Positions 9,269 through 17,364 of a DNA stretch of 64,000 nucleotides are shown in pieces. The stretch spans positions 62,001 through 126,000 of the forward strand of contig NZ_JACJGM010000010.1 in NCBI RefSeq assembly GCF_015024225.1. The letters run 5' to 3'. The DNA comes from Nocardioides lijunqiniae. Lineage in GTDB: Bacteria; Actinomycetota; Actinomycetes; Propionibacteriales; Nocardioidaceae. The notes beneath the pieces are model-generated. The model ran no database searches and was not told where the DNA came from. It saw only the letters and a program-made list of their open reading frames with translations. The position numbers were made by a program, and so were the translations under genes. Within the stretch, counting starts at the first letter, position 1; each line of letters opens with the position of its first letter.

Positions 9269-9933
9269 ACGGTGGCGTCGAGCTCGTCCTGCATCGGCAC
9301 CGCGCGCCGAAGCACCCGGGCGACCGACAGCACGCCCAGCGACACCACCACGAGCGACACCGAGATCCCGGGGTGGAACAGTTGTCCGGTCCAGGTCCCA
9401 CCGCGCACCGCCGCCTCGACCACGACGCCCCTCCCCGCCGCGGCCACGAACGGCCACACGAGCGTCATCACCAGCAGGAACCACCCCAGCTGCCGGGTCC
9501 GCGCGGCCGTCACCTCCGTGAACAGACCCGACCGCCGGGCGCCCTCGATCACCCGTCGCACGAGCAGCAGGGAGCCGAGGACGAACACGAGCAGGCCCAG
9601 CGGCTCGAGCGCGGAGGCGGTCTTCTGCCAGCGGGTCGGCTCGGAGAGACAGATCTCCACCTCCTCCGCGTGCGCCGCGGCCACGCCGCGACGCAGGTCG
9701 CGCTGCGAGACCTCCGTCGTCGCCGGTGCCGTCTCGTTGACCACCGTCGCGCACGCCTTTCGGTCACCGATCGTGCCCACGGTGACGTTGGTGCCCTCCC
9801 CCAGCGCGAGGCTCGCGACCGCGATCAGCGCGGTGCCGGCCAGGCCGAGGAAGAGGTAGGCGAGCAGCACGGAGACCACGGTCTCGAGCGGGCCGAAGGG
9901 GTTGCGGTCCCGGCGGACCTCACGCTGCGACAT
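9265..9933 (-). CDS. DUF2975-family membrane protein
   Basis: 222 residues with four hydrophobic segments: about 20-45 (VVSVLLAYLFLGLAGTALIA), about 105-130 (PLGLLVFVLGSLLL), about 150-172 (GWFLLVMTLVWPFVAAAG) and about 188-210 (SLVVVSLGVLSVARVL). A soluble loop between the first two has two cysteines that could sit outside the membrane. The layout and the partner HTH gene match DUF2975, a family of unknown function often paired with a small Cro/C1 regulator. GGAACGGAG precedes the ATG, giving a normal ribosome binding site. A perfect inverted repeat just upstream overlaps a plausible -10. Confidence 0.75.
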   Translation of the reverse strand: MSQREVRRDRNPFGPLETVVSVLLAYLFLGLAGTALIAVASLALGEGTNVTVGTIGDRKACATVVNETAPATTEVSQRDLRRGVAAAHAEEVEICLSEPTRWQKTASALEPLGLLVFVLGSLLLVRRVIEGARRSGLFTEVTAARTRQLGWFLLVMTLVWPFVAAAGRGVVVEAAVRGGTWTGQLFHPGISVSLVVVSLGVLSVARVLRRAVPMQDELDATV

Positions 9934-9955
9934 GGGGCCGCTCCGTTCCTCGATG

Positions 9956-9972
9956 ATATCGAGAAACGATAT
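9956..9972 (-). promoter_or_regulatory. Inverted-repeat operator before the DUF2975/HTH operon
   Basis: ATATCG, five bases, CGATAT forms a perfect inverted repeat 23 bases upstream of the ATG at 9933. Read on the minus strand it overlaps TATCAT, a good -10 candidate. It is the natural binding site to test for the small HTH protein encoded by the operon. Confidence 0.5.
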
Positions 9973-9997
9973 GCCATCGCCGGCGGAGTCGCCGCGG

Positions 9998-11347
9998 TCA
10001 GCCCTGGCCGGCCGGCTGGGCGGCGATCATCGCGGCGTACCACTCGTAGGAGCGCTTGGGGGTGCGCTGCTGGGTCTCGTAGTCGACGTGGACCAGGCCG
10101 AAGCGCTGGGTGTAGCCCTCGGACCACTCGAAGTTGTCGAGCAGCGACCAGGCGTAGTAGCCGCGCACGTCGACGCCGCGCTCGATCGCCGTCTGGACGG
10201 CCTTGAGGTGGGCGTCGAGGTAGTCGATGCGGGGCTGGTCGTCGACGACGCCGTCGGCGTCGGGGCCCATGTTGTAGGCGCAGCCGGACTCGGTGATCAT
10301 GATCGGCGGCAGCGCGGCGCGGAAGCGCGCGCGGAACATGATCAGCCACTCGCGCAGGGCGTCGGGCACGACCGGCCAGCCGAAGTCGGTCGTCGGGTAG
10401 CCGAGCAGCTCGCGGAACTCGAAGGGCATCTCGGCGTCCTCGGGCGCGGCGCCGATGCGCATCGGGTTGTAGTAGTTGACGCCGTAGAAGTCGAGGGGCT
10501 GGCGGATCGTGGCCATGTCGCCGGACTGGATGACGTCCTCGAGGAGCGGCTGGAGGTCGACGGGATAGCGCCCGAGCAGCATCGGCTCGAGGTAGAGGCC
10601 GTTCCACATGGCGTCGAACAGCTTGGTCGCGCCGACGTCGGCCGGCTCGTCGCTGGCGGGCCACATGGGCGCGTGGTTGTTGGCGCAGCCGACGCTCGTG
10701 GCGCCCGCGGCGCGCAGCGCGATCGCGGCGCGACCGTGGCCGAGCAGGAGGTGGTGGGCGACCGGCAGGCTGTCGAACATCAGCGTGCGCGCGGGCGCGT
10801 GCATGCCGACGCCGTAGGCCATCATCGTGACGACGTTGGGCTCGTTGACCGGGATCCAGTGCTCGACGCGGTCGGCGTAGCGCTCGCCGACGATGGCGGC
10901 GTACTCCGCGAAGCGGTCGATCGTCGCGCGGTTGAGCCAACCGCCGTCGTCCTCGAGCGCCTGCGGCAGGTCCCAGTGGAAGAGCGTGGCCATCGGCTGC
11001 TGGCCGTGCGCCAGGAGGGTGTCGATCAGCCGGTCGTAGAAGTCCAGGCCCTTCTCGTTGGGCTTGCCCGAGCCGGTGGGCTGGATGCGGGGCCAGGCGA
11101 TAGAGAAGCGGTAGCCGCCGGTGCCGAGGCCCTGCATCAGGGCGACGTCCTCCTCGTAGCGGTGGTAGTGGTCGCAGGCCACGTCGCCGGTGGAGCCGTC
11201 CTTGATGTGCCCGGGCTCGTGGGTCCAGGTGTCCCAGACGCTGGGGCCGCGGCCGTCCTCGGTCGCCGCGCCCTCGATCTGGTACGACGCGGTGCTGGTC
11301 CCGAAGCGGAAACCGGGCGGGAGCTGGGGGTACGGCTGGTCGGGCAC
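9998..11347 (-). CDS. Family 1 glycoside hydrolase (beta-glucosidase)
   Basis: 449 residues, the usual length for GH1. N-terminal FRFGTSTASYQIEGA, then RFSIAWPRIQP, FHWDLPQALE, IPVNEPN carrying the acid/base Glu169, and ITESGCAYN carrying the nucleophile Glu353. ARGYYAWSLLDNFEW-type sequence (here VRGYYAWSLLDNFEW) closes the active site. There is no signal peptide, so it probably hydrolyses imported beta-glucosides or cellobiose in the cytosol; no sugar transporter is next to it. GTG 11347 is chosen because homology begins about ten residues later. The start lies only 15 bases from the divergent pirin-like gene. Confidence 0.9.
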   Translation of the reverse strand: MPDQPYPQLPPGFRFGTSTASYQIEGAATEDGRGPSVWDTWTHEPGHIKDGSTGDVACDHYHRYEEDVALMQGLGTGGYRFSIAWPRIQPTGSGKPNEKGLDFYDRLIDTLLAHGQQPMATLFHWDLPQALEDDGGWLNRATIDRFAEYAAIVGERYADRVEHWIPVNEPNVVTMMAYGVGMHAPARTLMFDSLPVAHHLLLGHGRAAIALRAAGATSVGCANNHAPMWPASDEPADVGATKLFDAMWNGLYLEPMLLGRYPVDLQPLLEDVIQSGDMATIRQPLDFYGVNYYNPMRIGAAPEDAEMPFEFRELLGYPTTDFGWPVVPDALREWLIMFRARFRAALPPIMITESGCAYNMGPDADGVVDDQPRIDYLDAHLKAVQTAIERGVDVRGYYAWSLLDNFEWSEGYTQRFGLVHVDYETQQRTPKRSYEWYAAMIAAQPAGQG

Positions 11348-11362
11348 GGCACAATCTTGCCC
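11348..11362. promoter_or_regulatory. Fifteen-base divergent promoter between GH1 and pirin-like genes
   Basis: Only 15 bases separate two divergent GTG starts. CGGGCA (11341-11346) and TGCCCG (11358-11363) form an inverted repeat that reaches into both start codons. On the minus strand AAGATT lies five bases before GTG, and on the plus strand CAATCT lies five bases before GTG, so the two putative -10 regions are essentially the same DNA. The -10 matches are weak, so the promoter assignment is tentative. Confidence 0.35.
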
Positions 11363-12067
11363 GTGACCGCCAACATCCGCAGGGCTTCCGCACGCTTCGC
11401 CGACCGGGCACCCGGACGGGCCACCCACCACGCCTTCTCGTTCGGCCAGCACTACGACCCCGAGCACGCCTCGTTCGGCCCGATGGTGTGCCACGACGAC
11501 CACCTGCTCGGCTCGGGCCAGGGCTTCGAGCAGCACCGCCACGCCGACCTCGAGATCGTCAGCTGGGTGGTCTCCGGCGCGCTCACCCACGGCGACGAGA
11601 CCGGTGGCTCGGAGACGGTCGTCGAGCCGGGCAGCGTCGCCGTGCTCTCCGCCGGCTCCGGCGTGGCGCACGCCGAGCACGCCTCGCCCGACGGGCCGAC
11701 GCGGTTCGTCCAGGTGTGGCTGACCCCCGACGCGCCCGGCACGACGCCGTCGTACGACGTGGTGCCGGTGGCGCTCCCGCGCAACGAGCTGGTGGTGATG
11801 GCCGCGGGCGACGGCGCGGCTGCGGTCCCTGCGCGCGTCGGCGTCGCCGGGGCGACGTTCTCGGTGGCCCGCCTGGACGAGGGCACCGTCCTCGCGCTGC
11901 CGGACGCCCCGCTGGTGCACGTCTTCGTGGCCACCGGCGCGCTGGTCCGGTCCTCACTGGCCGAGCCGCTCTCGGCGGGTGACGCCTTGATGCTCACCGA
12001 CGAGTCCGGACGCTCGGTCACCGCCGCCGTCCCCACCGAGCTGCTGGTGTGGACCTTTGCGGGATGA
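11363..12067 (+). CDS. Pirin-like bicupin protein
   Basis: 234 residues with two cupin halves. The N-terminal half contains FGQHYDPEHASFGP, then FEQHRHADLEIVSWVVSGAL and the HGDE(T) segment typical of pirin metal sites (His and Glu ligands). The second half (about 140-234) is degenerate. Some bacterial pirins have quercetin dioxygenase activity and others modulate metabolic enzymes, so the role here is open. GTG 11363 is chosen because upstream extension would run into the divergent glucosidase gene. It converges on sigK with 15 bases between stops. Confidence 0.8.
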   Translation: MTANIRRASARFADRAPGRATHHAFSFGQHYDPEHASFGPMVCHDDHLLGSGQGFEQHRHADLEIVSWVVSGALTHGDETGGSETVVEPGSVAVLSAGSGVAHAEHASPDGPTRFVQVWLTPDAPGTTPSYDVVPVALPRNELVVMAAGDGAAAVPARVGVAGATFSVARLDEGTVLALPDAPLVHVFVATGALVRSSLAEPLSAGDALMLTDESGRSVTAAVPTELLVWTFAG

Positions 12068-12082
12068 GCGAGGAGCCGGGGC

Positions 12083-12655
12083 TCATATCTCCTTCATCAG
12101 CTCGCGGAGACTGATCAGCGCGCTGCGGATGCGGGTCTTGGCGGTACCCAGCGGGATGCCGGCCCGAGCGGCCACCTCGGAGTGGCTGAGTCCCTCGAAG
12201 TAGGCCAGCTCGACCGCCTGGCGCTGCACCGGCGAGAGGCCGGCCAGCGCGAGGCGCACCCGGGCGCCGTCGAGGGAGGCGCCGACCGCGTCGTGGGTGT
12301 GGTCGTCCGAGACGGACGGCCGCACGGTCGCGCGGCGCTCGTAGACGGACTCGCGCTCGGCACGCCGCGAGGAGGACCGCACCCGGTTGACCGCCGCGCC
12401 GTGGACGGCCATCAGGATCCAGGAGATCGCGCTGCCCCGCGCGGGGTCGAAGCGCGCGGCGTGCGTCCACAGGTGCAGGTAGGCCTCCTGGGCTACCTCC
12501 TCGGCCTGGCCCCGGTCGCGCACGACGCGCAGCGCGAGGCCGAAGGCGCGGTTGATGGTCACGTCGTACACCGCCGCGAAGGCGTCCTGGTCGCCGCCGG
12601 CGGCGAGTCCGAGCATCTGCGCGCAGTCGATGCCTGGTGGCACGTCGAGGGTCAT
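12083..12655 (-). CDS. sigK: SigK-like ECF RNA polymerase sigma factor
   Basis: 190 residues with region 2 (DAFAAVYDVTINRAFGLALR, then QAEEVAQEAYLHLW and WILMAVHGAAVNRVRS) and region 4 (GLSPVQRQAVELAYFEGLSH, then SEVAARAGIPLGTAKTRIRS). The region 4 motif closely fits the SigK group of actinobacteria. No membrane anti-sigma factor with a zinc anti-sigma motif is adjacent, which is unusual for SigK. The gene starts six bases after the stop of the hemolysin III gene on the same strand, so the two form an operon. Confidence 0.85.
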   Translation of the reverse strand: MTLDVPPGIDCAQMLGLAAGGDQDAFAAVYDVTINRAFGLALRVVRDRGQAEEVAQEAYLHLWTHAARFDPARGSAISWILMAVHGAAVNRVRSSSRRAERESVYERRATVRPSVSDDHTHDAVGASLDGARVRLALAGLSPVQRQAVELAYFEGLSHSEVAARAGIPLGTAKTRIRSALISLRELMKEI

Positions 12656-12661
12656 GGGGAC

Positions 12662-13429
12662 TCAGCGCATCGAGTAGGTCGCCAGGGAGATGCCGGCGTA
12701 GTGGCTCACGAACGCCAGCACGGTGAGGCTGTGGAACACCTCGTGGAAGCCGAACCACCGCGGCCAGGGGTCGGGTCGCCGGAAGCCGTAGACCGCGGCG
12801 CCCACGGTGTAGAGGAGCCCGCCCGCGGCCAGCAGCAGGACGGTGGCGCCCCCGACGTCACCCTCGAGCCGGTGGGCACCGTCGACCAGCTCGGGCAGGA
12901 ACAGGACCACGCCCCACCCGCAGGCGACGTAGACGGGCGGTGAGAGCCAGCGCGGCGCGTCTGGCCACACGAGCCTCGCGCCCACGCCGACGACCGCGCT
13001 CGACCAGACGATCAGGATCATGACGGTCGCGTCGCGACCCTCCAGCAGGAGCAGGGCGTACGCCGTGCAGGAGCCCGCGATCAGCACGAAGATGTTGCAG
13101 TGGTCCAGCCGGCGCAGCACCCGCCAGGAGCCCGGAGACCAGGTGCCGCGGTGGTAGGCGGCGGAGACCCCGAACAGCAGCAGTGCCGAGGCGGTGAAGA
13201 CCGCGGACCCCGCCCGGGTGGCGTCGTCGGGCGACAGCAGCACCAGCACCACCCCGCCCACCAGGGCGAGCGGGACGGTGCCGAGGTGCAGCCAGCCCCG
13301 TAGGCGCGGCTTGACCTCCGCGAGCGTGTCGAGCACCTGGTCGACGACCTGCTCGTGCCGTGCCTGTCCCACCGGTGCGACCGCGGGGTCGCCGCCGGCG
13401 GCGGGAGGGGTGAGGCGGGAACGTCGCAT
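12662..13429 (-). CDS. Hemolysin III family (PAQR-like) membrane protein
   Basis: 255 residues with about seven transmembrane helices after a 45-residue basic cytoplasmic N-terminus. The family metal-binding motifs are present: SAAYHR with its histidine, RRLDHCNIFVLIAGS, and HEVFHSLTVLAFVSHYAG near the C-terminus. These residues form the zinc site and presumed hydrolase centre of the PAQR/HlyIII superfamily. The bacterial function is unsettled and the haemolysin name is historical. It is the first gene of a pair with sigK. GGAGTCC before the ATG may serve as a ribosome binding site. Confidence 0.9.
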   Translation of the reverse strand: MRRSRLTPPAAGGDPAVAPVGQARHEQVVDQVLDTLAEVKPRLRGWLHLGTVPLALVGGVVLVLLSPDDATRAGSAVFTASALLLFGVSAAYHRGTWSPGSWRVLRRLDHCNIFVLIAGSCTAYALLLLEGRDATVMILIVWSSAVVGVGARLVWPDAPRWLSPPVYVACGWGVVLFLPELVDGAHRLEGDVGGATVLLLAAGGLLYTVGAAVYGFRRPDPWPRWFGFHEVFHSLTVLAFVSHYAGISLATYSMR

Positions 13430-13523
13430 GGCTCGGACTCCGACGGCGACGCGCGGGTCCGGGGGCGTGGCGGCGATGAGGGCTGGTCTCCCAGCGGATG
13501 TGGCAGGCCGGTACCCGTCGACC

Positions 13524-13549
13524 GCGCCGACAAACTCAGCTGTCGGCGC
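13524..13549 (-). terminator. Hairpin overlapping the stop of the GAF-ANTAR gene
   Basis: GCGCCGACA and TGTCGGCGC form a perfect nine-base-pair stem with an eight-base loop. The stop codon of the GAF-ANTAR gene (13536-13538) lies in the loop. There is no U-tract, as is common for actinobacterial terminators. It separates the GAF-ANTAR pair from hemolysin III/sigK. Confidence 0.5.
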
Positions 13550-14246
13550 GCTCCAGGTCGGACAGGACCTCGCTGGCCACGTCGACCAGGCGGCGGCGCT
13601 CCTGGCGGGCGCGCGTGCGCAAGAGGTCGAAGGCCTCCGCCGTCGTGATCCCGTCCCCCTGGGCCAGCGCCCCCTTGGCCTGCTCGATCACGATGCGGCT
13701 GTTGAGCGCCCCCTGCAGCTGCTCGGTCAGGAGCTCGGCCTGGACGAGGTTGCGCTCCTGGATGATCGCGATCGTGGCGACGTCTGCCAGGGCCTGGACG
13801 ACGCGGACCTCGTCGGGCTCGAAGCGGGCGTCCTGCGTCCCGAAGATGTTGAGCGCCCCGATCACCTGGGAGCGCAGCCTCATCGGGAAGGCGTGCACCG
13901 ACTGGAATCCCGCCTCGAGAGCGCGCGGCGCGAACCGTGGCCAGCGGTCGGCCGCGTGGGCGAGATCGGCGTTGACGACGGGAACTCCCGTGCTCAGGGC
14001 CTCGAGGCAGGGGCCCTCATGGTTCTGGATCTGCAGGAGCTCGAGCATCTTGCCCGACTCGTTGCTCGCGGCCATGAAGCGCACCCGGCCCTGGTGGTCG
14101 GACAGCACGAGGCCCACCGCGGCAGCGCCGCTGACCGTGGCGGCCTTCTCCGTGAGGTGGTCGAGGAAGTCGACGAGGTCGAAGTCGTCGACCAGGGTGT
14201 CGGCCACGTCCACGAAGAAGTCGGACAGGTCGGGCAGAGAGATCAT
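13536..14246 (-). CDS. GAF-ANTAR RNA-binding antiterminator
   Basis: 236 residues. An N-terminal GAF sensor (about 20-165) contains NHEGPCLEALSTG and VHAFPMRLRSQVIGALNIFG, typical of the ANTAR-linked GAF group. The C-terminal ANTAR three-helix domain (about 170-230) contains LNSRIVIEQAKGALAQGDGI and AFDLLRTRARQERRRLVDVA, where family members bind paired hexaloop RNA hairpins. It should sense a small ligand or redox state and relieve termination of target transcripts. A related GAF-ANTAR gene lies 43 bases upstream on the same strand, so they look like a tandem duplication that has diverged. Confidence 0.9.
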   Translation of the reverse strand: MISLPDLSDFFVDVADTLVDDFDLVDFLDHLTEKAATVSGAAAVGLVLSDHQGRVRFMAASNESGKMLELLQIQNHEGPCLEALSTGVPVVNADLAHAADRWPRFAPRALEAGFQSVHAFPMRLRSQVIGALNIFGTQDARFEPDEVRVVQALADVATIAIIQERNLVQAELLTEQLQGALNSRIVIEQAKGALAQGDGITTAEAFDLLRTRARQERRRLVDVASEVLSDLERADS

Positions 14247-14289
14247 GGGAGAGCCTCACGTTTCGTCACGAGCCACTGTGTCATCGATT

Positions 14290-15012
14290 TCAGCCGGGGT
14301 CTGCCGTAGGCATCTGCCGGCCGGAGACGATCTCCGTCGCCAGGGCGCCCAGGTCCTGGCCGGTGGCCCAGGCGTGGGCCCGCATGCGAACCAGCGCCTC
14401 GGCGAGGCCGACCCCGAGGGCCACCATCACCATCCCCTGGGCCTGGTAGACGTGGGCGTGGCCGCCCAGGATGTCGCCGAGGTCCGGGGGGAGCGTGCTT
14501 CCCCCGTCGGCGGCGCGACCGTCCAGCAGGATGTCGGTCGCGATGTCGGCGAGGACCAGGGCGGTCCGCAGTCCCTCGGGGTCCAGGGGCCGGCTGCCGG
14601 CGTACAGCGTGAGCACCCCGAAGATGCTGGCGCCGACGTGCAGCGGTAGCGCGTAGGCCGCTGCGGCGCCGGCTCGCACCGCCACCGGCGCCCAACCCGG
14701 CCATCGGGGGAGGCCGGCGAGAGTCAGGTCCGCGACGAGCACCGGTCGGCGCGAGGTGAAGGCGTCCCGGGTGGGTCCCTCCCCCACTCCGAACTGCGCC
14801 TCCTCCAGCTCTCGCGTCGTGGCCGAGGACGCGGCCGCGACCGTGTGGGAGCCGACGCTCGGCACCAGGGTGATCGCCGCCCCGGTCAGGGGAAGCTGCT
14901 GGCAGGCGACCGCGCACAGAGAGTCGAGGGTGGCCACCATCCCGGCCTCGCCCGGACGTCGTCGAGCGAGCGCAGCGTCGACGCGTCGACGGATGGAGGC
15001 GGCGTCTGCCAC
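14290..15012 (-). CDS. Second GAF-ANTAR RNA-binding antiterminator
   Basis: 240 residues with a GAF domain (about 25-165, containing FGVGEGPTRDAFTSRRPVLV and AAAYALPLHVGASIFGVLTL) and a C-terminal ANTAR domain (about 175-232, containing HVYQAQGMVMVALGVGLAEA, then LVRMRAHAWATGQDLGALA). Overall layout equals its downstream neighbour but the sequences differ through both domains, which suggests separate ligands or targets. The GTG start lacks a strong ribosome binding site. The 5-prime region is shared with the divergent LuxR gene. Confidence 0.85.
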   Translation of the reverse strand: MADAASIRRRVDAALARRRPGEAGMVATLDSLCAVACQQLPLTGAAITLVPSVGSHTVAAASSATTRELEEAQFGVGEGPTRDAFTSRRPVLVADLTLAGLPRWPGWAPVAVRAGAAAAYALPLHVGASIFGVLTLYAGSRPLDPEGLRTALVLADIATDILLDGRAADGGSTLPPDLGDILGGHAHVYQAQGMVMVALGVGLAEALVRMRAHAWATGQDLGALATEIVSGRQMPTADPG

Positions 15013-15183
15013 GGGACCTGGCTCTCGGAGGGCGGCTCGGAACTGCGCCGTCAGGGTCCGGGGCGACGATGGAACGTCCCAGCACCGTAGCCCTTCAGCG
15101 GCGCAAGGGGTAGCCTGGGCGGACCTTGTCGTCCCGGACCCCGACGGCCTCAGCTGTCGATGCCGTTCGGGAAGGCAAGACCC

Positions 15184-15687
15184 ATGACGTCAAGCACTCA
15201 CGCTCAGGTTGATCCGGCTCTCGAGCCGCGAACGACGCCGGCCCCGCACCGTCAGGCCTCGGCCGCGTTCCTCGTGACGCTGTCCGGCACGGGCAGCGTC
15301 CACGTCGTCGACCTGGCGACCCATCCGTGTGGTCAGCTCGTGGCGCACGACCCACCCGACCTCCAGGGGGTGGACGAGGCCCGTCTGACCATCCTGGCGG
15401 CCGACCTCCTGCGGCACCTGGGCGTCCTCCCGGACGACGGTGTCGAGGACAACCTGTCGGATCGTGAGCGGCAGGTGCTGACGCTCGTCGCCGAGGGCTA
15501 CCGCAACCGGGAGATCGCCGGTCGGCTGTATCTCAGCCCCAACTCGGTCAAGACCTACATCAGGACCGCCTACCGCAAGATGGGCGTGACGCACCGGACC
15601 CAGGCCGTCAGGTGGTGTCTCGCGCGCGGCTACGGCGAGCAACCGATACTGGGGTCGGCCGAGACGACGACGAGGCACGCGAGTTGA
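15184..15687 (+). CDS. Short LuxR-type DNA-binding regulator
   Basis: 167 residues. The C-terminal LuxR/GerE helix-turn-helix (about 95-155) contains LSDRERQVLTLVAEGYRNRE followed by IAGRLYLSPNSVKTYIRTAY and RKMGVTHRTQAVRW. The N-terminal 90 residues have no receiver Asp or membrane helix and no assigned domain. ATG 15184 is preferred over ATG 15160 because GGGAAGGCAAG lies just before it. A TAGCCT -10 at 15111-15116 would give a leader of about 60 nt. It is divergent from the GAF-ANTAR pair. Its 3-prime end overlaps the convergent sigma-factor pseudogene by 80 bases. Confidence 0.8.
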   Translation: MTSSTHAQVDPALEPRTTPAPHRQASAAFLVTLSGTGSVHVVDLATHPCGQLVAHDPPDLQGVDEARLTILAADLLRHLGVLPDDGVEDNLSDRERQVLTLVAEGYRNREIAGRLYLSPNSVKTYIRTAYRKMGVTHRTQAVRWCLARGYGEQPILGSAETTTRHAS

Positions 15688-16866
15688 GGTAGCGCTGCTC
15701 GGGGATGCTGGTGGCCAGGGCGGCAGCGGTGGCATAGGCCAGCGCGGCCTCCTCGCGACGGCCGGCCATCTCCAGCAGGTGTGCGCGGACGGCGGGCAGC
15801 CGGTGGTGGCGTCGCATCGACCGGTCCTCGAGCAGCGGGTCGGTGAGCGCGAGACCGGCCAGCGGACCCTCGCTCATGCCCACCGCGACCGCGCGGCTCA
15901 GCGTGACGGCGGGGCTGGGGGCGACCCGGTCCAGCATCGCGTACAGGACCGCGACCTGCTGCCAGTCGGTGTCCGCGGCGCTCGCGGCGTCGGCGTGGAC
16001 GGCCGCGATCGACGCCTCCAGCTGGAAGCGCCCGACCCGCCCCCGCGGCAGCGCCTCCTCCAGCAGCGCCACCCCCTCGGCGATCCGCTCACGGTCCCAG
16101 AGGGCCCGGTCCTGGTCGGCCAGCCGCACCAGGTCGCCGGAGGCGTCCGTGCGCGCCGGGGTGCGCGCGGTCGTCAGCAGCGCCAGCGCGAGCAGCCCGG
16201 CCGTCTCGTCGTCCTCGGGTACCCGCTCGCGCAGCAGCCGGCACAGCCGCACCGCCTCGTCGGTGAGCGAGACGTCGACGAGCCGGTCGCCGCCGCTGGC
16301 GGCGTACCCCTCGTTGAGGACGAGGTAGAGCACGTGCCGTACGGCGGACAGCCGCGCCGTGCGCTCGGCGGCCGCCACCTCGCCGAAGCGGGCGCCGGCC
16401 TCGCGCAGCGTCGCCTTCGCGCGGCTGACCGCTGGCCCATCGTCGGGGCCGGGACCAGGAAGCCGGCCGCGACCTGCTCGGTCGTGAGGCCGCCGACCGC
16501 GCGGAGGGCGAGCGCCACCTGGGAGGCGGCGGACAGCGCGGGGTGGGCGCACAGCAGGAGCAGGTCGAGCGTCGCGTCGACGTCCTCCACCTCGCCCGCG
16601 CCGACGGCCGCGGCCGCGACCCGGAGCTCCCGGTCGGCGCGCGCGCTCTCGCTGCGCCACCGGTCGACGAGGCGGCGCGAGGCCACCCGCAGCAGCCAGC
16701 CGCGCGGCTGCGCGGGCACGCCCTCGCGCTGCCACTGCACGGTCGCGTCGACCATCGCCTCCTGCAGCGCGTCCTCGCAGGCGTCGAAGTCGCCGTGGCG
16801 GCGTACCAGCGCGCCCAGGACGTGCGGCGCCTCCCGGCGCCACACCTCCTCGACAGGGCTGGTCAC
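15608..16866 (-). pseudogene. ECF sigma factor with C-terminal DUF6596-type domain, frameshifted
   Basis: The sequence codes for a family of about 410 residues in two frames. The N-terminal frame from GTG 16866 carries region 2 (DACEDALQEAMVDATVQWQR, then GWLLRVASRRLVDRWRS) and region 4 up to FLVPAPTMGQR. Family members continue with an SRAKATLR segment, and that segment and the rest of the domain are present only in another frame, ending at 15608. One base is missing at about 16429-16430 (CC where CCC would keep the frame on the plus strand). The remainder shows normal coding character, so this is a recent mutation or a sequencing error. The YCII partner gene lies four bases upstream, the normal arrangement for this sigma group. 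Confidence 0.8.
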
Positions 16867-16870
16867 CGGC

Positions 16871-17260
16871 TCAGTCGTCGCCGCCGGGCCACATCGCCGG
16901 CCGGAGCTCGACGGTGTCGCCGGGGCTGGCGAACTGCCGGGCGACCTGCTCGGCGCGCTCGCGGTCGGCCACGTCGATGAGGAAGAACCCCGCGAGGTGC
17001 TCCTTGAGCTCGGAGTACGGGCCGTCGGTGACCAGCACCTCGGCCGCCTCCTCGCGGTAGAGCGTCGCGGTGCCTGGGTCGCCCAGCGCCTCGCCGCCGA
17101 CCAGCTCGCCGTTGCCCTGGAGCTCGGTCAGCAGCTCCTCGAACGCCGCGTCCCTGCGGGCGCGCTCCGCGGCGGGGAGCGCCTGGTAGGCGGCGACGTG
17201 CGCGCCGGTCGGGTGGCCCCAGGGCTCGGGGTTGGAGTGGATCAGGACGACGTACTTCAT
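16871..17260 (-). CDS. YCII-family (DGPF) protein paired with an ECF sigma factor
   Basis: 129 residues with the YCII alpha/beta fold: MKYVVLIHSNPEPWG, then the DGPYSELKEHLAGFFLIDVA segment, which holds the DGP(F/Y) and acidic residues typical of the group. Family members lie next to DUF6596-type ECF sigma factors and are presumed to act in the same signal path, though the chemistry is unknown. ATG 17260 is chosen because GGAGGA lies six bases before it. The gene ends four bases before the sigma factor start, so the broken sigma gene would still be co-transcribed. Confidence 0.85.
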   Translation of the reverse strand: MKYVVLIHSNPEPWGHPTGAHVAAYQALPAAERARRDAAFEELLTELQGNGELVGGEALGDPGTATLYREEAAEVLVTDGPYSELKEHLAGFFLIDVADRERAEQVARQFASPGDTVELRPAMWPGGDD

Positions 17261-17364
17261 GGGGGCTCCTCCGGTGTCGGTCACCTGGGTGACATGGTGC
17301 CGTGCGGCACCTCGGTGGTACGTCGGAGCCGACCCGGCCGTTTCGACATCGGACCGTCGGGCCG

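Noticed and set aside
15160-15183. Upstream ATG at 15160 as the LuxR start
   Set aside because: It lacks a ribosome binding site, while ATG 15184 has GGGAAGG directly upstream; the added residues show no homology pattern.
16425-16435. Programmed ribosomal frameshift in the sigma factor
   Set aside because: No slippery heptamer or downstream structure is evident, and family members are normally encoded in one frame. A mutation or sequence error is simpler.
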